Assembly: GCA_905331475.1 (NCBI GenBank)
Contig: CAJNYU010004302.1
Location: 1-64,000 of the forward strand
Direction of reading: 5' to 3'
DNA: 64,000 nucleotides
From: Rotaria socialis
Lineage: Eukaryota; Rotifera; Eurotatoria; Philodinida; Philodinidae
The translations under genes and the position numbers were made by a program. The stretch's first letter is position 1, and each line of letters opens with the position of its first letter. The notes under the pieces were generated by a model, which worked only from the letters and a program-made list of their open reading frames with translations, had not been told where the DNA came from and did not search any database. Positions 35,507 to 46,186 of the stretch are shown here, one piece after another.

Positions 35507-36900
35507 TCATGTGACTCGTTTGCTCCTATTTATTGCCATGCAATCGAGCAGATGTGCAGAATTACTTGAAATTTGATCGATGTCATTAGCCGTGTAGTGC
35601 TTAACTCTATTTACAGTCAGCGGCAAAAGTTTAATCGAGTTTATTTTTCAAATGCTTTTTTCAGTTTTTCTTCGGGCCTAAGAGTTACGGATCTAATTCA
35701 AATGGTAATATCGATATGTGAAAAGGTGACTACGCTATCTATTATAGGAGAGAATTGGATGTTTCTATATGGAGTTTTCACCATATCTTCTCATTTGCGA
35801 GCATGAATTTAAATTTAAAAATTTAAAACTATAAAATTCAGATTTATTTTTGTAAAGTTGAATTAATTTGAGAAATTTTAACACAAAATCTATCATTTTT
35901 GAAAATCAAAACTGATTAATATAAAATTACATATGAATAACAAAGTTTGTGAAACTCGACTATTAGTCATGTTTTAAATAAAAAGTTGTTTAAGCTTTTA
36001 AAACTTTCGATTGCTATAAATTTAAGATTTGCAAATTAAAATTAAAAAAAAATTAAGTAAATTAAATTCTATTTAGCCTATCTGTTGATTTTTACTCATA
36101 AATAATTGTAATTTGTACAGTTCACTAATTACCTATCTCTCAATTTTTCTTATCAATAACTGTAATTTATAGAGTTCGCTCGAACTTGTTGTCAGAACAT
36201 TTTTATAGATAGTGCTTTTTCTTTTATAACAATTTTAATAATTCATAACATTTAAAAAATCATTTCAACAATGCAGCACAATATTCAATCAACTACCCAA
36301 ACCATGATGTTCAATTAATAGTTTACAAAACTTACAAAACTCAGAAATGTCGGGAACGCTCGATAAAATATTTCTATGAATCATAAAAGAATTTTTCAGT
36401 TTTGTATCAGTCATGATCATTCTTCATCACCTTTACTCGAGGATTATCAGTATAGTTTAGTTAATCATAAAAAGATTTTTAGCTTTATCTCAGTTATCAT
36501 CATTTTTCTCTCGCCCTGAAGTTTCTGGAATCTTTTCGAACAAAAACATTCTACTCATCAATAACGTTCGTTCTCTATAAATCTCAGAAATTATATTTAA
36601 TACAAAATAACCTTGAAAGTAGAAGTTTTCATAAGTTTTTAGTTTCATGCAATGATTAGCAAAATTTGTATGTAGTATAAGATTTTTTGTTTATTTTTCA
36701 GGAATTTTCGATCTTATTCGACCATTTTCAACTTTCAATTCATAAGATTATTACCGATGTTACAAGACAAAAAAGAAACATAGAGCTCTACATCAATATC
36801 TATTATATCATAATCTGCAACTTTATAAACAATGGTAACCTATTGATAAATTCACGAATACTCCTGGAAATTATATTACACAAGCTTGTGTGCTACTTAT
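35507..36900. other. AT-rich intergenic stretch
   Basis: Very AT-rich from 35800. No supported exons. Confidence 0.4.
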
Positions 36901-36984
36901 GCGGGTGTGGGTCTAAGTAAACGGAAGAACAAGATCTATCCCCAACCATATTCACACACCCACACACACCCACACCCACACACA
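36901..36984. repeat. Telomere-motif hairpin module 4
   Basis: GCGGGTGTGGGTCTAAGTAA begins at 36901. The opposing side, CACACACCCACACACACCCA from 36953 and on to 36984, is longer and slightly degenerate. The core is about 40 bp. Confidence 0.75.
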
Positions 36985-37407
36985 TCGTCAAGATCAGCTA
37001 TTTGAAAAAAATGAATGATCTGGTTTAATGTTTTGTTATTTGTAAAAGATTCTCGTACAGATTCGCTTTTGCTCGTCATATTCAATTTGTACAATTACTC
37101 AAAAATTAGTTCAGATTCTTAAAACTGTTGCATGTAAATAACTGTATATCATAATGCGTGCGACTCGTAGTTGAATAATGAAGAACAATGATAGTTTTTT
37201 CTTAATTAAGCGCTACGTTATAAAATATTTGCAGCGTAGAAGTCAAAGTCAGTTGGATCGCCGTGACATTGAAATGACCAGATCTAGATTACAGGCAATG
37301 TACAGATCAGACCAACAGTAAAGAGCACAGTTCTCCAGGGTTGCAATGCCATAATGTAGGCCACAGCATAAAATATGCGAGCGAATAGATATATCGCATC
37401 GTAAACA
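36985..37407. other. Upstream flank of the GH3 pseudogene
   Basis: No supported exon. Would hold the promoter if the gene were ever expressed here. Confidence 0.35.
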
Positions 37408-39819
37408 ATGGTTCGTGTAGCGCTACCATCAGAGAACGCGGCTGTTGCTAGCAGTAGTATGAGAAAATACGTGTCATTTTCCGTATCGTTGCCGATAGTT
37501 TTGTTTAAATCAGGTCCTTTATCATCATTTCCTATTTGTAATCAATCGTTACCATCACGAGAACGAGCTGCTGATTTAATAAATCGTATGACTATACTAG
37601 AGAAAATCTCTCACATGATTACAACAGCTGATACAGTGCCTTGCCTTGGTTTACCTAAATATGAATGGTGGTCAGAAGCTCTTCATGGTCTTGCTTATTC
37701 TCCGGGTGTAATATTTGACGGCGATTTACCTGCAGCTACTTCATTTCCTATGCCAATTAATCTTGGTGCAACATTCAATATGAAACTTGTACATGATATA
37801 GCAAGTATTATTTCAACTGAAGCACGTGCTTTTAATAATGAAGGTCAAGCTGGTCTCACGTTCTTCACTCCAAAGATTAATATCTTTCGAGATCCACGTT
37901 GGGGACGTGGACAAGAAACACCTGGTGAAGATTCATTTCTAACATCTCAATATGTATATGCACTTATTCAAGGTTTACAACGTGGTGATGATGAACGGTA
38001 TTTAAAAATAGCTGCTAATTGTAAACATTTCGATGCTTACGATTTAGAAAATTGGAATGGAACAAATCGACATCATTTTGATGCTAAAGTAACTGATCAA
38101 GATTTAGTTGAAACATATCTACCATCATTTAAGACTTGTATACAAGATGCACAAGTAGCTAGTATTATGTGTAGTTATAATTCAATTAATGGAATACCAG
38201 CTTGTGCTCATCAATTTCTATTAGAAACTATTGCGAGGTATGAAATATTTTCAAGTTACAATTAACAAGTTTTTCTTTTTATAAACTCTTAGAGAATCAT
38301 TTCATCTGAATGGATTTGTTGTAAGTGATTGTGGAGCTATTGGTAATAGTTTATATACACATCATTATACATCAACTGTCGAAGATACAGTTGCAGTTGC
38401 GTTACACGTTGGTACAGATCTTGAATGTGGTGTTTTCTATTTGTTTCATTTACCAGATGCATTAAATAGTAAAAAAATAACTGAATCTGATATTGATCGA
38501 TCATTGATGCGTACATTTCATGTTCTTATTCGACTCGGTTGGTTTGATCCACCAGAACAACAAATTTATCGACAATTGAATAAGAATAATGTTGATACAT
38601 TAGAAGCAAGACAATTATCACTTGGAAGTGCACAAGAAAGTATCGTTTTATTGAAGAATACGAATCAAGTATTGCCAATAGATATGGAGCTATTGAAGAA
38701 CAAGAAAATTGCTTTGATTGGACCAATGACAGATGCAACAGTAACAATGCAAGGCCTCTATCATGGACGAGCTCCATTTCTCATAGATCCCGTAACAGGT
38801 TTTAAAAATTTAACAGCAGGTTTGAAAAGTTTTTAATATATGGAAAATCGATATTCTACTATTTTTCATTCGTATTATAATCAGGTAAATTGATTAATAT
38901 TGAATATGCTCGTGGTTGTGGAATATCAAGTTATAATGAAAAAGATTTTGCTGCTGCGATTGAGTTAGCTCGAGCATCAGATATTGTCTTTTTTTTCGGT
39001 GGAATTGATAATACGATTGAACGTGAAGGAGTCGATCGTCAGTGAATTACTTTACCAGCCATTCAACTTACTTTAATCAAACAACTTGAAAAAGTAACTC
39101 ATTCACCACTTCATATTGTGATTATGTCTGGTGGTGGAGTTGACTTCTCTTATATTAGAGATTCAACACAGTGTGCTAGTCTTATTTGGATTGGCTATCC
39201 AGGACAGTCGGGAGGACTTGCCATAGCTACTGTTATCTTTGGTCAATACAATCCAGCTGGTCGTTTACCTGTAACAATTTATCCAGCATCGTATGTCAAT
39301 GAAGTCAGTATATTTGATATGCAAATGCGACCATCATCAACGAATCTCGGGCGAACATATAAATTTTATATTGGACAAGCTGTATATGAATTTTGATATG
39401 GCTTATCATATACCACATTTAATTATACATGGAATAGTAGTACTATGGTTTCATCTTATTCTATTCAATCTTTGCTAAAACATAATCATAAACTTGAGCG
39501 TACAGTTATATCTTTAATTCGTGTTAATATAACAAATACTGGAAATATGGCAGGTGATGATATTGTTTTAGCTTATATTACACTACCCAATACAATTGAT
39601 CGTCAAATCGTACCTTTTAAACAATTGTTTGGTTTTGAACGTGTTCATTTAGCTATCAATGAAACAAAATAAGTATTTTTTCCTTTTACTGTTGAAGCTG
39701 TGCTCACCATACCACAAAATTCAACTAAATGGCCTCATCCTGGTTTTTATTGCATTACTATAGCACGACAGCTAATGCTTTCAATTGAATTCAAAGGACG
39801 ATCGGATCGATGGGCATGA
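37408..39819 (+). pseudogene. GH3 beta-xylosidase/beta-glucosidase, three stop codons
   Basis: GH3 enzymes hydrolyse terminal beta-xylose or beta-glucose from plant or microbial polysaccharides. Landmarks in order: LVNRM-type start (ADLINRMTILEKISHM), YEWWSEALHGLAY, FTPKINIFRDPRWGRGQETP, substrate-contact CKHFDAYDLENW, MCSYNSINGIPACAH, nucleophile motif GFVVSDCGAIGNSL, ESIVLLKNTNQVLPI, IVIMSGGGVDFSY, QYNPAGRLPVTIYP, and a C-terminal fibronectin-III-like domain. Two small introns (38238-38292 and 38820-38884) are phase-correct. One frame continues throughout but is broken by TGA at 39043-39045, TGA at 39394-39396 (in the expected GYGLSYTTF) and TAA at 39670-39672. The SDC nucleophile context and overall pattern resemble plant and fungal beta-xylosidases, so the ancestor was probably acquired by horizontal transfer. 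Point stops without frameshifts suggest recent loss. Confidence 0.88.
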
Positions 39820-40123
39820 TATGGGTTTAATTTAAAAGAAACAATCTACTTACTATCTGTTTTCTAGTTACTTATAGAACGTCAATAACTTTTTCAATCA
39901 AAGTATAAGAAATATTTTTTACTTCAATAAAACTCACAAATATAAATGAATTAGTTATCAAATGAAGGGTAAGAAATTATTATGCTTTCTAACATATTCA
40001 CATGTATTACGGACGAAGAATATCACGATGCAGAGCATTTTCTAAACATTTTTTCATAGTAAAATTTTATCGATACCGTTCAAAGATTTGATAAATCATA
40101 TTTTTGCATTAGTTATATCCTAT
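39820..40123. other. GH3 pseudogene 3' flank
   Basis: AT-rich, no exon supported. Confidence 0.35.
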
Positions 40124-40240
40124 CTTGAGGGTGTGGGTGTGGGTATGGGAGTGTGTGCGGGTATTATTAATATATACGCCAACACTCACACCCAGACCCC
40201 TACCCCCATCCCCATCCCCATGCACACCCACACCTACACT
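40124..40240. repeat. Telomere-motif hairpin module 5
   Basis: CTTGAGGGTGTGGGTGTGGG starts at 40124. The opposing side runs from CACTCACACCCAGACCCC through CCCATCCCCATCCCCATGC to CACACCCACACCTACAC at 40240. The core includes a second GTGTGTGCGGGT. The C-rich side also contains CCCCAT units, so the repeat has diverged. Confidence 0.8.
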
Positions 40241-40374
40241 ATCGTATAGTTTTTCAAAATGCAGCAAAACTCAAATTTCCACTTGAATATAGACAAAAAA
40301 AAGTGATGGCTGAGAAAAATACTCATTCAACTATGATAATAGTTATTTTCGAAAGAAGAAAACCAGTATTACTG

Positions 40375-40432
40375 GTACCAGTAAATACTGATTTGTCAGT
40401 GTCACCAGTACCCAGTAAACTGGTACTAGTGC
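40375..40432. repeat. ACCAGTA/TACTGGT inverted repeats
   Basis: CCAGTATTACTGGTACCAGT and, 40 bp later, CACCAGTACCCAGTAAACTG and then GTACTAGTG form overlapping inverted repeats. The same words make up the foldback family at 46334-46797 and 47069-47507, so this is a short fragment of it. Confidence 0.6.
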
Positions 40433-40470
40433 GTCCATACTATCAAAAGGTTATTCGAACTTAACCAATT

Positions 40471-40902
40471 TTGAAATCATTATTCAAGCAATTCAAGATG
40501 TCAAAAGTTAATAGACGACGAAGTCATTCACGTCATGCGTATTCTAGAAGATCTATAGAAAGTATTACATCGAATGAAACAGAAACATTTTCAAGTGAAG
40601 AAGAAGAAGAAATTTTGATTAATCCAAATGCAGATATTGATTTCTCGAATGAATCTGTATTAAACGATATCAGTGATCTTTTTTCGTTTTGTAAAGAACA
40701 AATTAATACTCGTTTCACCAGCGTGCTTATATATATATCTTTACGTCATTTTAGTCATTCTTGGAGAGGCGTCGAGTCATTTTTAACGTCAATCGGTGGT
40801 ATGACCATCAAAACACGTCACACATGGACAAATATTTTAGTAAACAAAGACATTGATGAATTCACAATTGAAGAGAGTGTGCGTGTGGTTTTGACTGGAT
40901 GA
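40471..40902 (+). CDS. N-terminal part of an unidentified protein, cut by module 6
   Basis: An open frame from 40471 (or MSKVNRR from 40498): a basic start (VNRRRSHSRHAYSRRSIESI), an acidic Glu run, and an ordered region RHFSHSWRGVESFLTSIGGM then TIKTRHTWTNILVNKDIDEF. Composition and order look like real coding sequence and resemble N-terminal regions of mobile-element proteins, but I cannot assign a family. At 40874 the frame enters a G/T-rich telomere-like sequence and stops at 40902, so the downstream part is lost. Confidence 0.45.
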   Translation: MKSLFKQFKMSKVNRRRSHSRHAYSRRSIESITSNETETFSSEEEEEILINPNADIDFSNESVLNDISDLFSFCKEQINTRFTSVLIYISLRHFSHSWRGVESFLTSIGGMTIKTRHTWTNILVNKDIDEFTIEESVRVVLTG

Positions 40903-40944
40903 ATAGAAAACCCACACGTACACACTAGCCGCCCACACCCGTGT
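40874..40944. repeat. Telomere-motif module 6 (degenerate)
   Basis: GAGAGTGTGCGTGTGG at about 40874-40889, then opposing AACCCACACGTACACACTAG and CCGCCCACACCCGTG up to 40944. More diverged than the others. It terminates the 40471 reading frame. Confidence 0.6.
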
Positions 40945-42074
40945 AAAAGCGAATGCGAAATGTAACGTTATATATGATCCAGAGTCGAACACCTGTATTC
41001 TAAAAAAAGAAACACGATTTAGATACTATGCATAAATGATTTATTATTACCTCTATCATCAGCAATCGCTATTTGATTGATGATTTATTTCTTAAACTAA
41101 TTCACACTGACAAATCTCTGTTAATAGTAATTCAGATTCATATGTAGGATTTCTTATATCGATAATACCATTAATCAAAACATTTTGTGAAAAAAAATCT
41201 ATTACGAAAGCTTTCATTGAAATAATTCTGATATGAATGCTCTTTTTTCAAGGAAAGTAACAATTTGTTTAGAAGATTTCATATTTCAAGAAAAGAAAGA
41301 GAAAACCACGGTGCTTTATCTAATGCTATCATAAAGAATACAAATGCAACAACCAAATTACATCTACTGTCAAAAAATATTGTATTCTTTCATTAAAAAA
41401 TAATCAATTAAAATCAGTTATCGATTTCAGTCTTTGTTACTTGATAATCTAACAACACTTCGAAAGATCTAACAGTTGAAATGATGAAAGAACTCACAAT
41501 GAGATTCATTCTGTTATGGTAAATCCTCTGCACTTTTATTCCTCACATCATGCTTGACTTTATACTAAAGCATCGTTCATCAGAAGTATTCATGAATATC
41601 AGACATTTTCCAAAGCCACATTTCAGATAATTCTCTCAAGCTTTGAACATTTAACAGATGCACGTGCACTTGGATTCGAAACAAGAAATAAGAAACAAGA
41701 AACAAGACGGTTCATATTCTGTGTCACATAATAGTGACTATATATTTTTTAAATTGTAAAAGTTGACAAAAAATGTAAAATCACACTTGTTTTAGTACAA
41801 TGTAATCAATAACGCGTTTAAAACTTAACATGTAATGTATTCTTCAACAATTTTTCTATTTTTTTTTATAATAATATACTGTATTTATTTATCTATTTTT
41901 ATAATAATATATTTTCTAATTTTTGTATAATAATACACTTTATCTTAGCCTATTATTCACCAATTTTTCTATAGTTTTATAATATAGCACTTTATCTATT
42001 TTATGTTTTCAAATTTTTTTTTTTTTTTTTTGGATAACTTAATTGCATTAATTTTTTAAATGGAACAAAGCTAT
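40945..42074. other. AT-rich intergenic stretch
   Basis: No supported exon. Repeated (T)ATAATAATATA-type motifs near 41870-41970 form a loose AT repeat. Confidence 0.4.
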
Positions 42075-42676
42075 TTATGATCGAATGAAGATAACAATCA
42101 ATGCCAAAATAAATGTATGATATTCTTCATTCATATCATTGTCGGAGCCAAATACTTCCACTTTGTGTACAATGGCTATACTGCTCAATTTTGTAAGTAT
42201 TATAGCAACCATAGTACCGTCTTCTTCCCACAGTGCAAATGAATCACCGCTGGCATTTAAACTTTTCATTATATAATTTCCATAAGTTGTTGAATTGATT
42301 GCAAAATTTTTCGTTATAAACTTAAATTTTTCCTGCATCGTCGCAATTGGATGTTCTGTTCCATTTGTATCGACTGACGCAATTTTTAATTTATTGAGGT
42401 AACTAAATCTACTTTTACGAATTTTCCAAAGACAACTGCAAATAAAACATGAGCAAACAAAGTATTTGAAGCAATGTAATTTTTTAAAACGTACCGTCCA
42501 TTAATATCTTTCAATATAGTAGTGCCACCAAGAAGAAATGGATCTGATTGAACCTTATATTTGCGAGATCCATTCTTCTCTTTAATTGTGTACCGGTGAG
42601 TTAATGACATTATTTTTGGGTGAATTTCATAATTAGTATTTTTCATTGGTTTTTGTATAAGGTTTTCACTTGACAT
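42075..42676 (-). CDS. LURP-one-related / tubby-C-like protein
   Basis: Exon 1 runs 42676-42495 (MSSENLIQKPMKNTNYEIHP; HRYTIKEKNGSRKYKVQSDP; LLGGTTILKDINGR). A GT-AG intron (42494-42436) is followed by exon 2, 42435-42075 (LWKIRKSRFSYLNKLKIASV, then KFKFITKNFAINSTTYGNYI, then HTFILALIVIFIRS). The product is about 180 residues with the LOR pattern: a short strand with YTIK-ENGS-YKV, a L-D--G--L-KI strand, a second half with the Y-I-G-beta repeat, and a C-terminal hydrophobic helix expected in this fold (related to phospholipid scramblase/tubby). An alternative upstream Met lies at 42688. LOR genes are known in plants, fungi and some animals; function here is unknown. The gene looks intact. Confidence 0.75.
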
Positions 42677-42689
42677 TGTACGTACCACC

Positions 42690-43680
42690 GAGTTGAGTTG
42701 AGTTTTGTGAATGGCGCAGCAAATAAAAAATAGAAAATAAAGGAATGAGCGAACGGCATCAGCATTTTATAGTGATAAGCCTCTCTTCGAGCGAGAAACT
42801 TCTAGAACATGCTTGAAGAAGCGAGAAAAATATGAACGGTAGAGAAAAATAATGAACGCTATCGAATTTTTTTTCCCATCTACCGTTCCCAAGAATTTTT
42901 CTTCCTGCGTCGGAAAACAACGAATTAGTCATCCTGACACGCACTTCCGACATGACGCATCAATGTAATGATGCAAGAATTCACCGACCTACTGAACATT
43001 TCTTGATAAAGAAGAAAACAATATTCACAAGAACCGAATTTTAAATTGAAAAATTATTGAAACATAAAAATGTCTTAAACAACTTGTAGCGAATTTTCAG
43101 TTTGAATAGAAAACAATTATAAATATTAGTTAATTATGAAAGCCTATTTTAATGTCGGCTATTTATTGTTTTTAATAAATATTTAACAAAAAATGTTTTA
43201 ATCATACAGAATGATTTCAATAATTAGTCCGAATTTAAACACCGATATATTAAACAAGGCTAATTATTGATCAGCAATAGTAATAGTAGTTATTCAAGTC
43301 ACAGAACAATGAATCATATTAAACAAACGACCATCAGAATTTCACTTCGACTATCACTAGAAATTTTTCTTATTGTTAATAAATAAAATATAAGTTGTTT
43401 TTCATTCCATTTCCATTTGATCCGACGATCTGTTCAAGACTATCCAACCGTTTTCTATTCAATTCAAACTATCATTTCAACGAATTTGCTTTTCTCTCAG
43501 CTTCAAAAATAATTTTAAATCCTCATTCATAGCTACACAGAAAAAAACAACTTATTAAATTAATATAATTTTTTCCCTACACATCCATTGTAGATCTGTT
43601 TTTATTTACAAAAACATAAAAGTATTTATATCGCTGAATAAATTCTCTCATTCATAGATAACAAACACAACACACACTAA
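42690..43680. other. Intergenic, nothing recognised
   Basis: Contains promoter space of the LOR gene (minus) and the poorly defined start of the TPR frame (plus). A GC-richer segment near 42780-42960 has no convincing frame. Confidence 0.35.
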
Positions 43681-43683
43681 AGG

Positions 43684-44291
43684 TTCTTCGAAATGCTCAC
43701 GAACTCAGGAAAAAAGCATTTGAAGAACGTAATCCTATTTTTGCTTTTATTTATAGCTCGTTCGGAAGAGTTTATCACAGTATGAAAGATTACCCGATGT
43801 CACTACAATATTTTGAAAAATGTCTCTCGATGTATCAAAAAACGTTCCCTGAAAAACATGCATATCTTGCTACAACGTTGAGCAATATTGGTGATGCGCA
43901 TCGATTAATGGGTGATTATGAAAAAGAACTAATAACGTTCAATCGAGAGGCATTAGATATTCAAGAAAATATTAAAGGTTCTCCTGTAGAATGTTCATTA
44001 ACATATACATATTTAGCTGAAACATATCGGAAAATTAAAGATTATACAACAGCATCGGAATATTTCGAAATAGGAATAGAAAGACGCAAAAATCGGCTAC
44101 CAAGAAATCATCCTGATTTAGCCGTTATTTATCACAGAGTGCCAAAATTATATTTGGATGCACGAAAATATGATATAGCAATGAAATATGTTCAACAAGC
44201 TGTTGAGGTTGCACAGGAGAAACTATCTTATAATCATCCGCATTTGCTAAAATATAGAGAAACACTCGAAAGAATTCGTAGGAAAATGTGA
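43684..44291 (+). CDS. TPR protein, kinesin-light-chain-like, 5' end missing
   Basis: One open frame from about 43684 (LKVLRNAHELRKKAFEERNP) through SSFGRVYHSMKDYPMSLQYF and on to a TGA at 44289-44291, about 200 codons. It contains tandem 42-residue TPR units of the kinesin-light-chain type: HAYLATTLSNIGDAHRLMGD, then SLTYTYLAETYRKIKDYTTA, then HPDLAVIYHRVPKLYLDARK, and a last partial unit with YNHPHLLKYRETLERI. TPRs mediate protein-protein contacts. An in-frame stop lies just upstream, and no start codon with the rest of the protein is visible. This is either a 3' exon whose 5' part was lost or a truncated copy. A telomere-motif module starts 25 bp after the stop. Confidence 0.65.
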
Positions 44292-44316
44292 CTTATGTTT
44301 TTTGTTTTCGCTTTGC

Positions 44317-44391
44317 TCAAGGGTGTGGGTGTGAGGGTGTGGCTGTGGCTGTCGGGCTGGGTTGGGTGAAGAGCAGAACACACACACCATC
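44317..44391. repeat. Telomere-motif hairpin module 7
   Basis: CTCAAGGGTGTGGGTGTGAG begins at 44317 and continues GGTGTGGCTGTGGC. The opposing side is a shorter ACACACACACCATCC (to 44391). The G-rich arm is diverged (GGCTGTGGCTGTCGGGC). Confidence 0.7.
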
Positions 44392-45239
44392 CTTTACTCT
44401 TGTTTCAATGTTCAAGATCTCTTAATGAATTTTAGTGAATAGATCAGCCTTAAACTTATAACTTAGCATGAGTAGCCCATTTGTTTACTATTGCGTCACT
44501 TCATTTGGTTCACTGTAAAGCAGCTAAAATTACATGACAGTCCTAACCTATGCTAACCTCTGTTCAAAATATGTAGAAATGCATGCAGAGTTTTTAAAAT
44601 AACTGATATAGTATTGACAGCAGCTCCTATTTTGAAATCAATTTATACGAGTCAGGCAAATTTGAATTTTAAGCAACATTAAACATAATTATATAAACTT
44701 TTAAATAAATAGTATATTACTTCCAACTTTAGTTTTTCTTGATTAGCTAATTCTTAGATAATATTATCGATTTATAGATGAGAGATTTTATTCGCTGATA
44801 ACAATATTTGCCTATTTTTATTTAATGCGATAATAAGGATATCTACAGTTTGTCATTATATTTCTAATTAATGATTCATGGTACGAATGTGGCTTGTTTC
44901 CCAAGTCTTTTTCTAACGAGCAGATGGTTGATATGGAGGCATTTTTAAAATAAATAAAGTGTTTCACCACATACGTATATGTCTTATGGTTATGATATTA
45001 GAGGATAGTGAATGACTGTAAGTACTAATACCATTGAAAGCTTAATTTGTTGTCTAAATAATATAAATAATATAAACAATTGTACATGGTAAATAATCAT
45101 TATTGGTCCGATATTTTGATAAGAAAGTAAAAGAAAAAATCCAAATAAAACATTAAAACTTTTTATTTGTGGTGTTTAGTATGACTTTATTTTGTGAAAC
45201 ACGAATTGAAAGGAGTGTTGAAGTATATAGGGTAGAAAT
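44392..45239. other. Intergenic, nothing recognised
   Basis: AT-rich; no supported exon. Confidence 0.4.
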
Positions 45240-45252
45240 TTGTATCCCCCCT

Positions 45253-45330
45253 CCCACAGACCGTTACAGAGAAATTAATTAATTGATTAATTAATTAATT
45301 AATTATTTTCTCTGTAACAGTCTGTGGTGG
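45253..45330. repeat. 78-bp palindrome with TTAA-rich loop
   Basis: CCACAGACCGTTACAGAGAAA on the left pairs with TTTCTCTGTAACAGTCTGTGG on the right around a TTAATTAATTGATTAATTAA loop. A third partial copy (GGCCGTAACAGAGAAGC then CCACAGACC) follows at 45361-45386, so the family is repeated locally. Confidence 0.8.
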
Positions 45331-45435
45331 TTTCTAGAGAGTCCATACATCATAATACAGGCCGTAACAGAGAAGCTCCACAGACCATCACTGACCGTGA
45401 TAGACGGATTTCAGAAAAAAAGTTTCATCGTGTTT

Positions 45436-45472
45436 CACATTTTAATCCCACAGGGATTGCGCTAACAGCTTT
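45436..45472. repeat. Conserved 35-nt motif, copy 1
   Basis: TTCACATTTTAATCCCACAG and onward (GGATTGCGCTAACAGC). It is shared with 50648-50682 (CACATTTTAGCCCCAAGG, then GGGCTGCGCTAATAAGC). A CCC/GGG mini-hairpin is conserved by paired changes (TCCC-GGGA versus GCCCC-GGGGC). Confidence 0.6.
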
Positions 45473-45958
45473 TTTAGTTGTTCATAATAAACGAGAATCT
45501 AGGTTACCCGCTACAAAAATATCAGCTTTTTGTGGGTGATTTTATTTAAAAGAAACACCAAAGAGGTAAAGACTGAAAAATAATCTCACTTATTCACGAA
45601 AAATGCACATGATTTTCGAAAAAATGCAATGTTGCTCTTGTCCTTCGTTAAATTTTTCATTTTTTCCGTAGTTCTGATGTTTTCATCTGAATGGAATCTT
45701 CAACATACGATAGCGAGATGTATAAAATAAATTCCTACTATTGCATGCAGTCATGCTTAAGCCTTTGACTGTCAACATAAGAGAAGGAAGATACAATTTT
45801 CTAGGAAATTTATTCGTCTTTTTACGGACCGGTTCTGTAGTCTACGTAAATAAAGTAGTGATCTGGGAAGTTCAGGGTGCCTAACATTTGTTTGTATCAC
45901 AATGCTTCTTGGGAAAATATACATTCTGAATGATGATAGTTACGTAGTTAGGTAGATA

Positions 45959-46125
45959 CCAGGGTTGCCAAATCCAAATTTCGAAAAGCAGAAGTTTTTC
46001 AGAAAACAGGAGATTGTTTTTCCGAGAAATTAGTAAACTATTTAGCTGTTTTATTTCGTAGAAAACTGAAGTTTTGCATGCACATAAGGATTGGTAAATC
46101 ATTTTTGCTGCTAAGTTGGTGATAG
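45959..46125. mobile_element. CAGGG-end MITE, copy 2, truncated
   Basis: CCAGGGTTGCCAAATCCAAA and the following A-rich, AGCTGTTTTATTTCG-containing interior match the left part of the 13166-13597 element. The right end is missing: telomere-motif module 8 begins at 46126. Confidence 0.65.
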
Positions 46126-46180
46126 GCAAGGGTGTGGGGTGTGGGTGTGAATAAAGAGAACAAATTCACACACCCTCAAG
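46126..46180. repeat. Telomere-motif hairpin module 8
   Basis: GCAAGGGTGTGGGGTGTGGG starts at 46126 and TCACACACCCTCAAG ends at 46180, with a core of about 20 bp. Flanks are unrelated to each other: a truncated MITE on the left, a foldback arm on the right. Confidence 0.8.
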
Positions 46181-46186
46181 ATCGGT

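Noticed and set aside
38885-39819. Reading the GH3 TGA codons as recoded sense codons
   Set aside because: A third stop is TAA, and intact neighbours such as MED17, TUBGCP4 and the 15830 exon use ordinary stops, so decay is the simpler explanation.
45324-45539. 71-codon frame
   Set aside because: Overlaps the palindrome and the 35-nt repeated motif; no coding signal beyond that.
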